Assembly: GCF_011947195.1 (NCBI RefSeq) | Contig: NZ_JAATVY010000003.1 | Span: forward strand, 372,001 to 436,000 | From: Planosporangium thailandense | GTDB taxonomy: Bacteria; Actinomycetota; Actinomycetes; Mycobacteriales; Micromonosporaceae | Direction of reading: 5' to 3' | DNA: 64,000 nt | Part shown: one piece after another, positions 25,829 to 35,768 of the stretch | Numbering within the stretch: position 1 is the stretch's first letter | Layout of the letters: each line of letters starts with the position of its first letter | Program-made: the position numbers and the translations under genes | Notes under the pieces: model-generated | What the model saw: the letters and a program-made list of their open reading frames with translations, nothing else | Told to the model about the DNA's origin: nothing | Databases searched by the model: none

Positions 25829-27732
25829 CACGCACCCGCCTTCCCGGCGAGAGCATCGAACTCCGCCAACTCCTCGTCCGTCAGGTACTTCGAAAGCTCG
25901 GCCCGGTCGAACAGCTCCATCAGCTCCGGGCGCATCTTCGGCAGCGGCTTGCGCTCGAGCTGGACGTCTTCGCCCCGCAGCGAGCAGACCAGGTTGACCC
26001 GGCGCCAGCTCGGGTCCATCTTCGGGAAGTCCTCGCGGGTGTGCCCGCCGCGCGACTCCTCGCGTTCCAGGGCCGCCTTGGCCGTGCACTCCGAGACGAT
26101 CACCATGTTGCGCAGGTCGAGCGCGAGGTGCCAGCCGGGGTTGTAGCGACGGCCACCGCCCACGCCGACCTTCTTGATCCGCTCCTTGAGATCGGCGAGC
26201 CGGGCGAGCGACTCCTCCAGCTCCGACCGGCGCCGGATGATGCCGACCAGGTCGTTCATCGTCTGCTGTAGCTCGCTCTGCAGCGCGTACGGGCTCTCGC
26301 CGCCCTCACCGCGGCCCAGCGGCGCGAGCGCGGTCTCCACGGCGGCGTTGACGGCCGCCGGCGAGACCTTGACGGGCCGGGCGGCCTCGTCGGCGTAGCG
26401 CGCCGCGTACTCGCCCGCGCGCTTGCCGAAGACCAGCAGGTCGGACAGGGAGTTGCCACCGAGCCGGTTGGAGCCGTGCATGCCGCCGGAGACCTCACCG
26501 ACGGCGAAGAGCCCGGACACCGCGGCCGCCTCCGTGTCCGGGTCGACCTCGACCCCGCCCATCACGTAGTGGCAGGTCGGGCCGACCTCCATCGGCTGCT
26601 TCGTGATGTCGACGTCGGCCAGCTCCTTGAACTGGTGGTGCATCGACGGCAGCCGCTTGATGATCACCTCGGCCGGCATCCGGGTCGACACGTCGAGGAA
26701 GACGCCACCGGCGGGGGAGCCGCGCCCGGCCTTCACCTCGGCGTTGATCGCCCGGGCCACCTCGTCACGCGGCAGCAGCTCCGGCGGGCGGCGGTTGTTG
26801 TCCGGGTCGGTGTACCAGCGGTCGGCCTCCTCCTCGGTCTCGGCGTACTGCTTGCGGAACACGTCCGGGACGTAGTCGAACATGAACCGCTTGCCCTCCG
26901 AGTTGCGCAGCACGCCGCCGTCACCGCGCACCGACTCGGTCACGAGGATCCCCTTGACCGAGGGCGGCCAGACCATCCCGGTCGGGTGGAACTGCACGAA
27001 CTCCATGTTGATCAGCGCCGCGCCGGCCCGCAGGGCGAGCGCGTGGCCGTCGCCGGTGTACTCCCAGGAGTTCGAGGTGACCTTGAAGGACCGGCCGATG
27101 CCGCCGGTGGCGAGCACGACCGCCGGCGCCTCGAACAGCACGAACTCGCCGGACTCCCGGTAGTACCCGAAGCAGCCGGTGATGCGGTCGTTCTCGACGA
27201 ACAGCTCGGTGATCGTGGTCTCGGCGAAGACCCGGATCCGCGACTCGTAGTTGCCGGTCGCGGCGAAGTCCTCCTGCTGCAACGAGACGATCTTCTGCTG
27301 CAGGGTACGGATCAGCTCCAGACCGGTACGGTCGCCGACGTGCGCCAGGCGCGGGTACTCGTGGCCGCCGAAGTTGCGCTGGCTGATCTTGCCGTCCTTG
27401 GTGCGGTCGAACAGCGCGCCGTAGGTCTCCAGCTCCCAGATCCGGTCCGGGGCCTCCTTGGCGTGCAGCTCGGCCATCCGGAAGTTGTTGAGGAACTTGC
27501 CGCCCCGCATGGTGTCGCGGAAGTGGACCATCCAGTTGTCGCGGCTGTTGACGTTGCCCATGGCGGCGGCCGCGCCGCCCTCGGCCATGACGGTGTGCGC
27601 CTTGCCGAACAGGGACTTGGAGATGATCGCCGTCTTCTTGCCGGCCAGCCGGGCCTCGATCGCCGCCCGCAGGCCCGCGCCGCCGGCACCGATCACGACG
27701 ACGTCGTAGTTGTGTCGCTCGATGTTGGTCAT
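25828..27732 (-). CDS. sdhA: Succinate dehydrogenase flavoprotein subunit
   Basis: 634 residues. The FAD-binding start is 'DVVVIGAGGAGLRAAIEARL'; the covalent-flavin region is 'FGKAHTVMAEGGAAAAMG', with the His to be flavinylated; active-site motifs include 'EFVQFHPTG' and 'HYVMGGVEVD'. It oxidises succinate to fumarate at the membrane. ATG 27732 has GGGACG 3-8 nt upstream; the longer frame to 27966 is only an open extension into the anchor gene. It lies between the membrane anchor and sdhB, the order of the Sdh1 (Rv0249c-Rv0247c-type) complex. Confidence 0.97.
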   Translation of the reverse strand: MTNIERHNYDVVVIGAGGAGLRAAIEARLAGKKTAIISKSLFGKAHTVMAEGGAAAAMGNVNSRDNWMVHFRDTMRGGKFLNNFRMAELHAKEAPDRIWELETYGALFDRTKDGKISQRNFGGHEYPRLAHVGDRTGLELIRTLQQKIVSLQQEDFAATGNYESRIRVFAETTITELFVENDRITGCFGYYRESGEFVLFEAPAVVLATGGIGRSFKVTSNSWEYTGDGHALALRAGAALINMEFVQFHPTGMVWPPSVKGILVTESVRGDGGVLRNSEGKRFMFDYVPDVFRKQYAETEEEADRWYTDPDNNRRPPELLPRDEVARAINAEVKAGRGSPAGGVFLDVSTRMPAEVIIKRLPSMHHQFKELADVDITKQPMEVGPTCHYVMGGVEVDPDTEAAAVSGLFAVGEVSGGMHGSNRLGGNSLSDLLVFGKRAGEYAARYADEAARPVKVSPAAVNAAVETALAPLGRGEGGESPYALQSELQQTMNDLVGIIRRRSELEESLARLADLKERIKKVGVGGGRRYNPGWHLALDLRNMVIVSECTAKAALEREESRGGHTREDFPKMDPSWRRVNLVCSLRGEDVQLERKPLPKMRPELMELFDRAELSKYLTDEELAEFDALAGKAGA

Positions 27733-27740
27733 TGCGTCCC

Positions 27741-28547
27741 TCAGTGGATGAAGCGCAGGTCGGAGATCCAGTTGGCCGAGACCGCCATGACGTACGCGTC
27801 GGTCACCATCAGCGTGCCGAGCGTGGTCCACGCCAGTTGCATGTGCTTGGCGTTGAGCTTCGACACGAAGCCCCAGGCGCGGTAGCGCAGCGGGTGCTTG
27901 GAGAAGTGCTTGAGCCGCCCACCCACGATGTGCCGGCAGGAGTGGCACGACACCGTGTACGCCCACAGCAGGATCACGTTTACCAGCAGGACGAGGTTGC
28001 CGAGGCCGAACCCGAAGCCCTGCGGGCTGTGGAAGGCTCGGATGGCGTCCCAGGTGTTGATGATCGAGATCAGGACCGCCGCGTAGAAGAAGTACCGGTG
28101 GGCGTTCTGGAAGATCAGCGGGAAGCGGGTCTCACCGGAGTACGTCCTGTGCCCGTCGGGCACCGCGCAGGCCGGCGGCGACATCCAGAACGAGCGGTAG
28201 TAGGCCCGGCGGTAGTAGTAGCAGGTGAGCCGGAACAGCAGCAGGAACGGCAGGGTCACCGCGGCGAACGGGATGATCGGCCAGTCCGGCAGGAAGCGGC
28301 CGAACTCGGCGGCCTCCGCTGTGCAGCCCTTCGACACGCACGGTGAGTAGAACGGCGTGAGGTAGTGATAGTCGCTGACGAAGTACCACTTCTGCATGAA
28401 GGCGCGCACCGTGGCGTAGGCGACCCACAGTACGAGCAGGCTCACGGTCAACAGTGGCGCCAGCCACCACCGGTCTGTGCGCAACGTCTTCGCCGCAATC
28501 GCGGCGCGTGGCCGTGCCCCGGCCGGCGTCGTTGCCGTCGTCGTCAT
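27741..28547 (-). CDS. sdhC: Succinate dehydrogenase membrane anchor (Sdh1 type)
   Basis: 268 residues with five predicted helices, beginning at 'WLAPLLTVSLLVLWVAYATV' and including 'IIPFAAVTLPFLLLFRLTCY', 'FYAAVLISIINTWDAI', 'LVLLVNVILLWAYTVSCHS' and 'TLGTLMVTDAYVMAVSA'. A single long anchor instead of separate SdhC and SdhD, encoded ahead of sdhA and sdhB, is the Sdh1 layout of actinobacteria. ATG 28547 has GGAG about 10 nt upstream; the frame runs on to 28676 without signals. Two 17-bp direct repeats upstream (28690-28731) are possible regulator sites. Confidence 0.9.
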   Translation of the reverse strand: MTTTATTPAGARPRAAIAAKTLRTDRWWLAPLLTVSLLVLWVAYATVRAFMQKWYFVSDYHYLTPFYSPCVSKGCTAEAAEFGRFLPDWPIIPFAAVTLPFLLLFRLTCYYYRRAYYRSFWMSPPACAVPDGHRTYSGETRFPLIFQNAHRYFFYAAVLISIINTWDAIRAFHSPQGFGFGLGNLVLLVNVILLWAYTVSCHSCRHIVGGRLKHFSKHPLRYRAWGFVSKLNAKHMQLAWTTLGTLMVTDAYVMAVSANWISDLRFIH

Positions 28548-28689
28548 CGTTGCTCCGCTCCCTGGACAGGGTGAGTGATGCGTCTCGTCGTCTTCGGTCT
28601 GGCCGTGGGACGCGGGGGAAGACGGCTGTCCTGCGCAGGTCATCGCCGGCCTACCCGCCGCTGTGCGTCGATGCACACGTTACGCCGAC

Positions 28690-28731
28690 TGTGATCGAAG
28701 ACACGTCCGGGCAGTGTGATCGAGAACACGT
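28690..28731. promoter_or_regulatory. Two direct-repeat candidate operators upstream of sdhCAB
   Basis: TGTGATCGAAGACACGT (28690-28706) and TGTGATCGAGAACACGT (28715-28731) differ at two adjacent bases and are spaced 25 bp start to start, about 140-185 nt ahead of sdhC. Each holds a short dyad (GTG...CAC). The spacing and near identity suggest a transcription factor bound on one side of the helix. The factor is unknown; they do not match the Rex consensus. Confidence 0.5.
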
Positions 28732-28837
28732 GACAAGCAGTCTCGCGCGTCGCCACGCCGTTGCGGAAGCGGGGAGCGGAGCAATCCTCCTAGGGTGTGC
28801 GCAAGATCACTCTTAGGGTGCGGCGAATGCGCAAGAT

Positions 28838-28905
28838 CCGCGCAAGGTGCCACATTTTGCTGCCATCTCGCGCGTCGAGGCAGCAATGTGTGACACCTTG
28901 CGCGG
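28838..28905. repeat. Intergenic palindrome type A, copy 2
   Basis: 27-nt arms (28838-28864 and 28879-28905, beginning CCGCGCAAGGTG) pair at 24 of 27 positions around the loop ATCTCGCGCGTCGA. Outside, CAAGAT on the left and ATCTGG on the right extend the pairing imperfectly, and AGGGTGTGCGCAAGAT-like repeats precede it at 28795-28837. It ends 14 nt from the tldE stop. The rest of 28548-28837 is the sdhC upstream region. Confidence 0.8.
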
Positions 28906-28919
28906 AATCTGGAAAGGCC

Positions 28920-30314
28920 TCAGCCGGAGGCGCCGCCGGTGAAGTTCCATGAGGCCAGGCGTACCGCGGGGGCCACGAACGACTCGCTGCCCCAGTCACC
29001 CGGCTGCGCGACCAGGTGCGATCCGACGCCGAGCACCGCCCCGGGGGCGAGCGCCTGCGGGTACGCCTGCGTGAATCGGAAGTTCTTCACCGGCTGCGTG
29101 ATCTCGCCGTCCTCGATCAGCCAGACCCCGTTGCGGGTCAGGCCGGTGACGACCAGCGGGCGGGGGTCGAGCACCCGGGTGTACCAGAAGTCCGTCACCA
29201 GCAGGCCCCGCCGCACCCCGGCGACCAGCGCGAGTACCGAGGCGTCCGCGGCCGGACCGGCCGCCTCGCCCGCCGGCGTCTCCGGCCCCGGCGGCACCAT
29301 GGTCATCCCGAGCGGGATCGGCCCCATCGCCCGCGCGCCCGGGAACGCGTCGCCGGTCGACTCGGTACCGGCCTGCGCCGCGGTACGCCGATCGTGGGCG
29401 ACGTTGCGGGTCACGCCGGCCGCGACCAGTTCGAGGCGGCGCTTCGGGGTGCCCTCCGAGTCGAACGGCAGCCCCAGCGCCCGGGGCGCCGTGACATCCT
29501 CGACGATCGTCACGGCCGGGTCGAACTGCTGCTCGCCCGGCTGGGCGAACGAGCGGCGCTCCAGGTACGCCTTGCCGTTGAAGCCGTACATCGCGAAGTT
29601 GCGCAGGAGGTCCACCACCGCGTCGGACTCCAGTACCACCTCGTAGCGACCGGGTGGCAGCTCGACCGGGTCCTGGCTGGCGAGCGCCTTGGCCGCGGCG
29701 CGGGCGCCCAGCACGGCGCCGTCGATGTCGGCCATCCGGTACGAGGCGAGCCGGGCGACCCCGTCCGAGGTGCCGGTCCGGGCGATGCCGTCCATCGCCG
29801 CCTCCGTCGTCGCGCCGGCCAGCGACTGGCCGGCCGAGTTGGCGAACGCGGCGCTGACGTAGTTGACCCGGAAGTACCCGGCGGTGGTCAGGCCGCCCGC
29901 CGCGTCGATGAACGCGCGTACCCGCAGGGCCCGCTCCTCGGGCGTCGCGGCCACCGTGGCTTCGTCGACGTTTCCCGACGTCGCGGCCGGCGCCGTCGGG
30001 GTCAGGCCGGGCCAGCCCGGATCCGGCGGGCTCAGCCGGGTCGCGGCGGCGGTCCGCTCGACCAGCGCGCGCAGGCCGTCCCCGAGCTGGGTGCTGGACC
30101 CGACGGCGGTACGCCCGTCCAGGTGCAGCCGCAGCCGCACGCTCGTGACCGTGTCGGCCACGTTCTGGTGGATGTACGAGTTGGCGAACCGGGTCAGCGC
30201 CAGCTCCTGGCGCGTGACCAGCACCTCCGCCTCGGCGTCGGCCCCGGACACCGCGCGCACCAGGTCGAGTACCTCGCCGGCGACATCCAGCTGCGTCTCC
30301 ACATGAGTGGTCAT
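28920..30314 (-). CDS. tldE: TldE/PmbA-type metalloprotease subunit
   Basis: 464 residues of the PmbA/TldE family, the non-zinc partner of the TldD-TldE protease that trims unfolded peptides and, in some bacteria, modified peptide antibiotics. Visible features are the N-terminal 'LALTRFANSYIHQNVADT', the central 'AANSAGQSLAGATTEA'-like region and the C-terminal 'GLLVTDFWYTRVLDPRPLVV' with 'LTRNGVWLIEDGEI'. ATG 30314 overlaps the tldD stop by 4 nt. The HExxxH motif is absent here and present in TldD, as expected. Confidence 0.92.
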   Translation of the reverse strand: MTTHVETQLDVAGEVLDLVRAVSGADAEAEVLVTRQELALTRFANSYIHQNVADTVTSVRLRLHLDGRTAVGSSTQLGDGLRALVERTAAATRLSPPDPGWPGLTPTAPAATSGNVDEATVAATPEERALRVRAFIDAAGGLTTAGYFRVNYVSAAFANSAGQSLAGATTEAAMDGIARTGTSDGVARLASYRMADIDGAVLGARAAAKALASQDPVELPPGRYEVVLESDAVVDLLRNFAMYGFNGKAYLERRSFAQPGEQQFDPAVTIVEDVTAPRALGLPFDSEGTPKRRLELVAAGVTRNVAHDRRTAAQAGTESTGDAFPGARAMGPIPLGMTMVPPGPETPAGEAAGPAADASVLALVAGVRRGLLVTDFWYTRVLDPRPLVVTGLTRNGVWLIEDGEITQPVKNFRFTQAYPQALAPGAVLGVGSHLVAQPGDWGSESFVAPAVRLASWNFTGGASG

Positions 30315-31759
30315 CCGCGCACCCCCACCCGTACGTTGGCGAACCGCGCCGGCGCCGCCGGGTGGCCGGTGTGGCCGACCTGACCGGGCTGGCCCTTGCC
30401 GCAGTTGGGCGTGCCCCAGGCGACGATCTCCGACGAGAGCATGTCCATCGACTGCCAGAACTGCGGCCCGATGCCCGTGTACGTGGGATTGCGCAGCATC
30501 CGGCCGAGCCGCCCCTTCTTGACCTCGTACCCGACCTCGCAGCCGAACTGGAAGTTCAGCCGCTTGTCGTCGATCGACCAGGAGCGGTTGATGTCCATGA
30601 ACACACCCTCGTCGGTCGCGTCGATGATCTCCTCGAGGGTGTGCGGCCCGGGCTGGAGACCCACGTTGGTCATCCGCACCATGGGCAGCCGCGCCCAGCC
30701 GTCGGCCCGTACGCTGCCGGCGTAGTCGAGTCCGGCGACGGACGCGGAGTCCCGGCCGGCGAGCACACCGACCCAGGTCCCGTTCTGTACGGCGTGCCGC
30801 GGCGCGGCGGGCGTGCCCTCGTCGTCGTAGCCGAATGACCCGAGCGCGCCGGGGATCGTCGGGTCGATGGTGATGTTCATCAGCTCGGACCCGTACCGCA
30901 TGCTGCCGAGCTGCGCGAGGTCCAGCCAGGAGGTGCCGGCGAAGGCGGCTTCCCAGCCGAGGATGCGGTCGAGCTCGATCGCGTGCCCGACGGATTCGTG
31001 GATCTGCAGCGCCAACTGCTCGCCGCCGAGGATCAGCGTGGTCTCGCCCTGGGGGCACAGCGGCGCTGTGAGCAGCGCCCGCGCCTCGTCGGCGATGCGG
31101 GCGGCGTGGGCGCGCAGGTCGATCTCGTCGATCAGTTCCCAGCCTCGGGTGCCGTACTGGCCTCGGTAGGACGGGTACGACCGGCGCTGGGTCTCGCCGT
31201 CGCCGATCACCGTCGCCGAGATCCCCGCGCCGCACTCCCGGATGTGCTGGTCGATGCGGTGCCCCTCGGACGAGACGAACCACTTGCGGGTGTCCCAGAT
31301 CTGGTAGATCCCCTCCGCCACGTCGGCGCCGTGCTGGTGGGACTCGGCCGTCGCCTCGGCCAGCAGGTCACCCTTGTCGGACAGGGCCACGCCGAGCGGG
31401 TCGATCTCGCAGGCGCTGGCCCACGAGTCGACGCTGGCGGTCACGGAGACGAGATCGACCGCGGGCCCCGGGGCCCCGGTGCTGGCTTTGGCGATGGCGG
31501 TGGCGGTGGCCCCGGCCGTACGCGCGGCGGCGTCGGTCAGGTCGGGTACGGCGAAGAATCCCCAGCTGGAGCCGACCAGCGCGCGGACCCCGATGCCGGC
31601 GTCCTCGTCCTGGCTGAGCTCCTCAATCTCGCCGTTGCGGGCGTTCATCGACTCGTGGCGTCGGTGCATCACCCGTGCGTCGGCGTACCGTGCGCCGGCG
31701 GCGAGCGCCGCCTCCACCGCCGCGGTCGCTGCGTCGAAGTGGGTCATGACTTCGACCAT
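30311..31759 (-). CDS. tldD: TldD-type zinc metalloprotease subunit
   Basis: 482 residues. The zinc motif HExxxH is in 'ALQIHESVGHAIELDRILG', and the later 'GFVEV'-region equivalent reads 'LNFQFGCEVGYEVKKGRLG'. Other TldD signatures are 'MNARNGEIEELSQDEDAGIG' and 'GSFGYDDEGTPA'. ATG 31759 has GGAG 8 nt upstream; ATG 31747 is a second possibility. It is transcribed with tldE (ATGA overlap). No peptide-antibiotic precursor gene is near, so a general proteolytic role is likelier. Confidence 0.93.
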   Translation of the reverse strand: MVEVMTHFDAATAAVEAALAAGARYADARVMHRRHESMNARNGEIEELSQDEDAGIGVRALVGSSWGFFAVPDLTDAAARTAGATATAIAKASTGAPGPAVDLVSVTASVDSWASACEIDPLGVALSDKGDLLAEATAESHQHGADVAEGIYQIWDTRKWFVSSEGHRIDQHIRECGAGISATVIGDGETQRRSYPSYRGQYGTRGWELIDEIDLRAHAARIADEARALLTAPLCPQGETTLILGGEQLALQIHESVGHAIELDRILGWEAAFAGTSWLDLAQLGSMRYGSELMNITIDPTIPGALGSFGYDDEGTPAAPRHAVQNGTWVGVLAGRDSASVAGLDYAGSVRADGWARLPMVRMTNVGLQPGPHTLEEIIDATDEGVFMDINRSWSIDDKRLNFQFGCEVGYEVKKGRLGRMLRNPTYTGIGPQFWQSMDMLSSEIVAWGTPNCGKGQPGQVGHTGHPAAPARFANVRVGVRG

Positions 31760-31768
31760 ATGCCCGCT

Positions 31769-31824
31769 CCATGATCACGGAAACTTTTCCGTGATCCGGC
31801 ATGGAAAAGTTTCCGTGATCATGG
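31769..31824. repeat. Intergenic palindrome type C, copy 1
   Basis: A perfect 22-bp inverted repeat: arm 31769-31790 (CCATGATCACGGAAACTTTT then CC), 12-nt loop GTGATCCGGCAT, arm 31803-31824. The right arm contains the stop codon of the downstream pterin dehydratase (31819-31821), and the left arm ends 10 nt before the tldD ATG, so it would form a hairpin in the transcript between these two genes. Confidence 0.9.
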
Positions 31825-32124
31825 ATTGGTCGCGGCGTGCGCCTCCGCCAGCTCGTCGATGCGGCGGGCGAGCGAGATGTCCTTGCCCGTCACGCCGCCC
31901 TCCGAGTGGGTGCTCAGCGTGAACGTCACCGTCCGCCAGCGGATGTCGATGTCCGGGTGGTGGTCGGCGTCCTCGGCGGCCTCCGCCACCTCGACCACGA
32001 GCCGGATCGCGGCGGGGAAGCTGGGCGCGGTGAGGGTACGGCTGATCGCGCTGGTGTCGCCGGACCAGCCGTCCAGGTCGGCCAGGGCGCTGGTCACCTC
32101 GTCTGCGGAGAGCAGGTCTGCCAT
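31819..32124 (-). CDS. 4a-hydroxytetrahydrobiopterin dehydratase
   Basis: 101 residues of canonical PCD: 'LADLDGWSGDTSAISRTL', the active-site 'DADHHPDIDIRWRTVTFTL' with both histidines, and 'LARRIDELAEAH'. It recycles pterin cofactor after aromatic amino-acid hydroxylation or serves as a transcriptional coactivator-like dimer. No phenylalanine hydroxylase is nearby. The stop lies in the type C palindrome. The S9 peptidase gene is 7 nt upstream on the same strand. Confidence 0.92.
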   Translation of the reverse strand: MADLLSADEVTSALADLDGWSGDTSAISRTLTAPSFPAAIRLVVEVAEAAEDADHHPDIDIRWRTVTFTLSTHSEGGVTGKDISLARRIDELAEAHAATNP

Positions 32125-32131
32125 GGCCCCA

Positions 32132-34243
32132 TCATGACGGCAGCGAGCGGCGGATGAAATCCAGCTCCAGGCGTAGCAGGCGCTCGCTCAGGCCGCCGGC
32201 CGCCATGTGGGTCGCGCCGGTCAACGGGATCATCGAGTGCGGCCGCCCGGCCGCCAGCAGCGCCCCCGACAGCCGCAGCGTGTGCGCCGCCACCACGTTG
32301 TCGTCGACCATCCCGTGGATGAGCAGCATCGGCCGCGCGTCGCCCGGTTCGATCGGCGGTTCGGCCGCGATCTCGAGCAGCGAGTTGTGGACGTACACGT
32401 CGCCGCCGTCGTCGGGCAGGCCCAGGTAGCGCTCGGTGTACGCGGTGTCGTACAGCGTCCAGTCGGTGACCGGGGCGCCGGCGACCGCGCAGTGGTAGAC
32501 GTCCGGCCGGCGCAGGACGGCCAGCGCCGACAGGTAGCCGCCGAACGACCAGCCGCGAATCGTCACCCGCGACAGATCCAGGTCGGGGTGCTTGTCGGCC
32601 AGCCCGGTCAAGGCGTCCACCTGGTCGGCGAGGATCACGTCGGCGAAGCGCCGGTGGATCGCCTTGTCGAAGCTGGGCGACACGCCGGGCGTACCCCGGT
32701 TGTCGATGACCACCACCGCGAAGCCGGCGTCGGCCCACCACTGGCGCTCGACCCAGCGCGACCGTACGGCCACCACCTCCTGGTGGCCGGGCCCGCCGTA
32801 GATGTCCACCAGTACCGGCAGCCGGCGGCCGGCCACGTGGTTGCGCGGGTACAGCACACCCGTGGGTAGCTGCCGGTCGGTGACCCGCTGCAGGACCGGG
32901 CGGGGCGTGTACGGCGGGGTGGCCGCCATCGATCTCAGCTCACCGACCGGCTCGTCGCGCCGGTACACGCGGTACCGCGTGCCGGCGTGCTCCAGCGACA
33001 GCTCGCCGATGAGCAGGGTCTCCCGGGCGGCGTGCGCGATGTACCAGCCGGCGGCCGTGGTGACCCGGCGCGCGTCGACCCCGGAGCCGCCGGCCGTCGT
33101 GCGGACCCGGAAGATGTGCTGCTCGCTGGGGTCGCCGTCGGTCGCCTCGATGATCAGGTCGTTGTCTATGCGCCCGCTGACGCGCCGCACGTACAGGTTG
33201 GGCGGGGTGATGAGGCTGCCGTCGGCGAACAGGCACCGGGCGTCGTAGCCGTCGTGGGCAAGCTCCCCGCCGACCAGCACCCGGCCGTCGGGCAGGTGCG
33301 CCGGCGTACCGGGTACCGGCTCGACCCAGCGCGGGTCGGCGAGCTCGGCGTGGACCTGGGTCTCCCCGGTACGCGGGTCGACCGACAGCACCAGGCCGTG
33401 CTGCTGGAGCCGGCGCAGCACGGTGATCAGCGGGCCGCCGCTCTCGCTCCACGAGACGTTGACCAGGTACGGGTAGGTCTCCCGGTCCCAGTGCACGTCG
33501 ACCCAGCCGCCGTCGAGGTCGAGCAGGTGCAGGGTGACCTCGGCGTTGCGGCCGCCGGCGTGCGGGTACGCCACGGTCGTCGACGGCTGCTCGGGGTTGG
33601 CGGGGTCGTGCAGGTGCCAGCGCGGCACCCGGGCCTCGTCGACGCGGGCGGCCAGCACCGCCCGGCCGTCCGGCGACCACCAGTACCCGCGGAAGCGGTG
33701 GAACTCCTCGGCCGCGATGAACTCGGCGAGCCCCCAGGTCACCCCGTCCTCGGCCGCGAGTACCTGGTCGTTGCCGTCCAGGTCGACCACGTGCAGCGCC
33801 CCCGAGGAGACGTACGCGATGCGCTGGCCGGTCGGGTCGATGCGGGGGTCGACGACCGCGCCCGCGGACGGGATCTCCCGTACGTCGCCCGCGGCGAGGT
33901 CGGTGTGGAAGAGCCGGCCGGCGAGCGCGAAGACCGCGGACGCTCCGGTCGGGGCGGTGGCGTACGAGCCGATGCCGCTGGCCGACAGCCGCAGCCGCTC
34001 GCGCAGCGCGCGCTCGGCGGCGGGTAGGTCCGCAGTCCCCGCCAGCAGCCGCGCCGGGTCGGCCACCAGGCGCTCCTGTCCGGTGGCGACGTCGAACACC
34101 CACAGTTGGTCGGCCGGATCCTCCGGCCCGGACGATCGCAGGAAGACGACGTGCGCGCCGTTGGGGGTGACTGCCACCGCCCGCGGTGCGCCGTAGGTGA
34201 ATCGACGGGTACGTGCTGCCAGCTCCGGGTAATCCACCCGCAA
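32132..34243 (-). CDS. DPP-IV-like S9 family serine peptidase
   Basis: 703 residues. An N-terminal β-propeller (~40-440) carries the Glu-Glu substrate anchor of DPP-IV in '[18 protein letters not shown]'. A C-terminal α/β-hydrolase domain has Ser566 in '[11 protein letters not shown]', the catalytic Asp in '[14 protein letters not shown]' and the His in 'GATHMAAGG'. It should remove X-Pro/X-Ala dipeptides from peptide N-termini. No signal peptide is visible, so it is cytoplasmic. The start is TTG 34243 (after GAGGGA) or GTG 34237. It is divergent from mshB. Confidence 0.93.
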   Translation of the reverse strand: MRVDYPELAARTRRFTYGAPRAVAVTPNGAHVVFLRSSGPEDPADQLWVFDVATGQERLVADPARLLAGTADLPAAERALRERLRLSASGIGSYATAPTGASAVFALAGRLFHTDLAAGDVREIPSAGAVVDPRIDPTGQRIAYVSSGALHVVDLDGNDQVLAAEDGVTWGLAEFIAAEEFHRFRGYWWSPDGRAVLAARVDEARVPRWHLHDPANPEQPSTTVAYPHAGGRNAEVTLHLLDLDGGWVDVHWDRETYPYLVNVSWSESGGPLITVLRRLQQHGLVLSVDPRTGETQVHAELADPRWVEPVPGTPAHLPDGRVLVGGELAHDGYDARCLFADGSLITPPNLYVRRVSGRIDNDLIIEATDGDPSEQHIFRVRTTAGGSGVDARRVTTAAGWYIAHAARETLLIGELSLEHAGTRYRVYRRDEPVGELRSMAATPPYTPRPVLQRVTDRQLPTGVLYPRNHVAGRRLPVLVDIYGGPGHQEVVAVRSRWVERQWWADAGFAVVVIDNRGTPGVSPSFDKAIHRRFADVILADQVDALTGLADKHPDLDLSRVTIRGWSFGGYLSALAVLRRPDVYHCAVAGAPVTDWTLYDTAYTERYLGLPDDGGDVYVHNSLLEIAAEPPIEPGDARPMLLIHGMVDDNVVAAHTLRLSGALLAAGRPHSMIPLTGATHMAAGGLSERLLRLELDFIRRSLPS

Positions 34244-34310
34244 ATGTTCCCTCGCCGGTCAGCGGGTTGTCATGCGGGTGGGGTGTCACGCGGTGCGTAC
34301 AGTTGCACGC

Positions 34311-35213
34311 GTGAGTGCAGCCGGGGAGATCACCGCCGCCCAGCGGATCATGTTGGTACACGCCCATCCGGACGACGAGACGATCGGCACGGGGGCGACG
34401 ATGGCCCGGTACGCCGCCGCGGGGGCGCACGTCACGCTCGTCACCTGCACTCTCGGCGAGGAGGGCGAGATCCACGTCCCCGAGCTCACGGGGCTGGCCG
34501 CCGGTGCGGCCGACCAGCTCGGCGGGTACCGCATCGCCGAACTGGACGCCGCGTGCGCGGCCCTCGGGGTGACCGACCACCGCTTCCTCGGCGGCGCCGG
34601 CCGCTTCCGCGACTCCGGGATGATGGGGCTGCCCACCAACGACCACCCGCGCGCGTTCTGGCAGGCGGATCTCGATGTCGCAGCCGGCCTGCTGCTCGAC
34701 GTCATCCGTGAGGTGCGCCCGCAGGTCCTGGTCACCTACGACCCGAACGGCCTGTACGGCCACCCCGACCACATCCAGGCGCACCGGGTGGCGATGCGGG
34801 CGCATCAGCTCGCCGGTGATCTCGCGCCGGCCAAGGTGTACTGGACGGCGGTGCCGCGCAGCGCGCTCGCGGCCGGGATGGAGGCGTTCGCCCGGTCCAG
34901 CGACAACCCGTTCGCGGGTATCGACAACGTCGACGACCTGCCGTTCGGCTGTCCCGACTCCGAGATCGCGGCCCGGATCGACGCGGAGAAGTTCGCCGAG
35001 GCGAAGCTGGCCGCCATCCGCGTGCACGCCACCCAGATCCCGCCCACGTCCTGGCTGTACTCGCTCGCCGGCGACCCCACCGGCCAGTCCCTGGGCGTCG
35101 AGCACTACCGGCTCGCGATGGGGGAGAAGGGGCCCGGCAACGGCCCGAACGGCTGGGAGGAAGACCTGTTCGCCGGCCTCGACGTGGCCATGACCAGCCC
35201 CGCGGGCGCATGA
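34311..35213 (+). CDS. mshB: Mycothiol deacetylase MshB
   Basis: 300 residues. The LmbE-type zinc site is '[20 protein letters not shown]' (AHPDD at residues 18-22) together with '[18 protein letters not shown]'. The enzyme deacetylates GlcNAc-inositol in mycothiol synthesis, the thiol buffer of actinomycetes. GTG 34311 is 7 nt after TACAGT (34298-34303), favouring a leaderless start over in-frame codons at 34272. It overlaps the following membrane-protein gene by 4 nt. The mycoredoxin at 56.8 kb uses the same thiol. Confidence 0.95.
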   Translation: MSAAGEITAAQRIMLVHAHPDDETIGTGATMARYAAAGAHVTLVTCTLGEEGEIHVPELTGLAAGAADQLGGYRIAELDAACAALGVTDHRFLGGAGRFRDSGMMGLPTNDHPRAFWQADLDVAAGLLLDVIREVRPQVLVTYDPNGLYGHPDHIQAHRVAMRAHQLAGDLAPAKVYWTAVPRSALAAGMEAFARSSDNPFAGIDNVDDLPFGCPDSEIAARIDAEKFAEAKLAAIRVHATQIPPTSWLYSLAGDPTGQSLGVEHYRLAMGEKGPGNGPNGWEEDLFAGLDVAMTSPAGA

Positions 35214-35668
35214 CCATGACCGACGCGCACGTGCCGGTGGGTGCGCCGACCGCCCCGTCATCGGGCGCCGGCGGTGGGTGGCTGGCCTGGGTCGGCGGGG
35301 TGATCGCCGTGGGGCTCGCGGCCATGTCGGCGCTCTGGGAGGCGTTCCTCACGCCGCTGGCCTGGACCTGGACCAGCGGCGGGCACGCGCACTACGTGCG
35401 GATGCCGGTCGCGCTGGTGCTGGCGGTCGTCGGCAACGCGGCGCTGGCGTGGTTCACCCGGGCGGTGACCGGCAAGGTCCTCGCGATACTGGCGCCGTTC
35501 GCCGTCTACACGGCCGTCATGCTGGTCGCCGCCGGCAAGACCCACGAGGGTGACCTCGTGCTGGCCGCTAACAACTGGGTCGCGGTGGCGACGTTGATCG
35601 TCGGGCCGACGTCGTTCGCCGTGGCGGCGTACTGGCTGGTCATCCGGTCGATCCGGCGTCCAGGGTAG
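35210..35668 (+). CDS. Membrane protein co-translated with mshB (DUF6113-like)
   Basis: 152 residues with a short Pro/Ala/Ser-rich start and four hydrophobic helices ('[19 protein letters not shown]', '[16 protein letters not shown]', '[19 protein letters not shown]', '[20 protein letters not shown]'). ATG 35210 overlaps the mshB stop (ATGA). Its constant place after mshB in actinomycetes suggests a link, but no function is known. Confidence 0.8.
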   Translation: MTMTDAHVPVGAPTAPSSGAGGGWLAWVGGVIAVGLAAMSALWEAFLTPLAWTWTSGGHAHYVRMPVALVLAVVGNAALAWFTRAVTGKVLAILAPFAVYTAVMLVAAGKTHEGDLVLAANNWVAVATLIVGPTSFAVAAYWLVIRSIRRPG

Positions 35669-35768
35669 TCACGGCAAATTCCCAGGATCTTCCGCTGGAC
35701 TCCGTCCGGCCCGGTGCGCCATCCTCCCGTACGTGGCCGAGCGGCCACCTCGGTACGGGAGGCATCCG

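Noticed and set aside
27733-27966. An N-terminal extension of SdhA to 27966
   Set aside because: ATG 27732 has a ribosome-binding site and the FAD motif begins at once; the extension overlaps the anchor gene.
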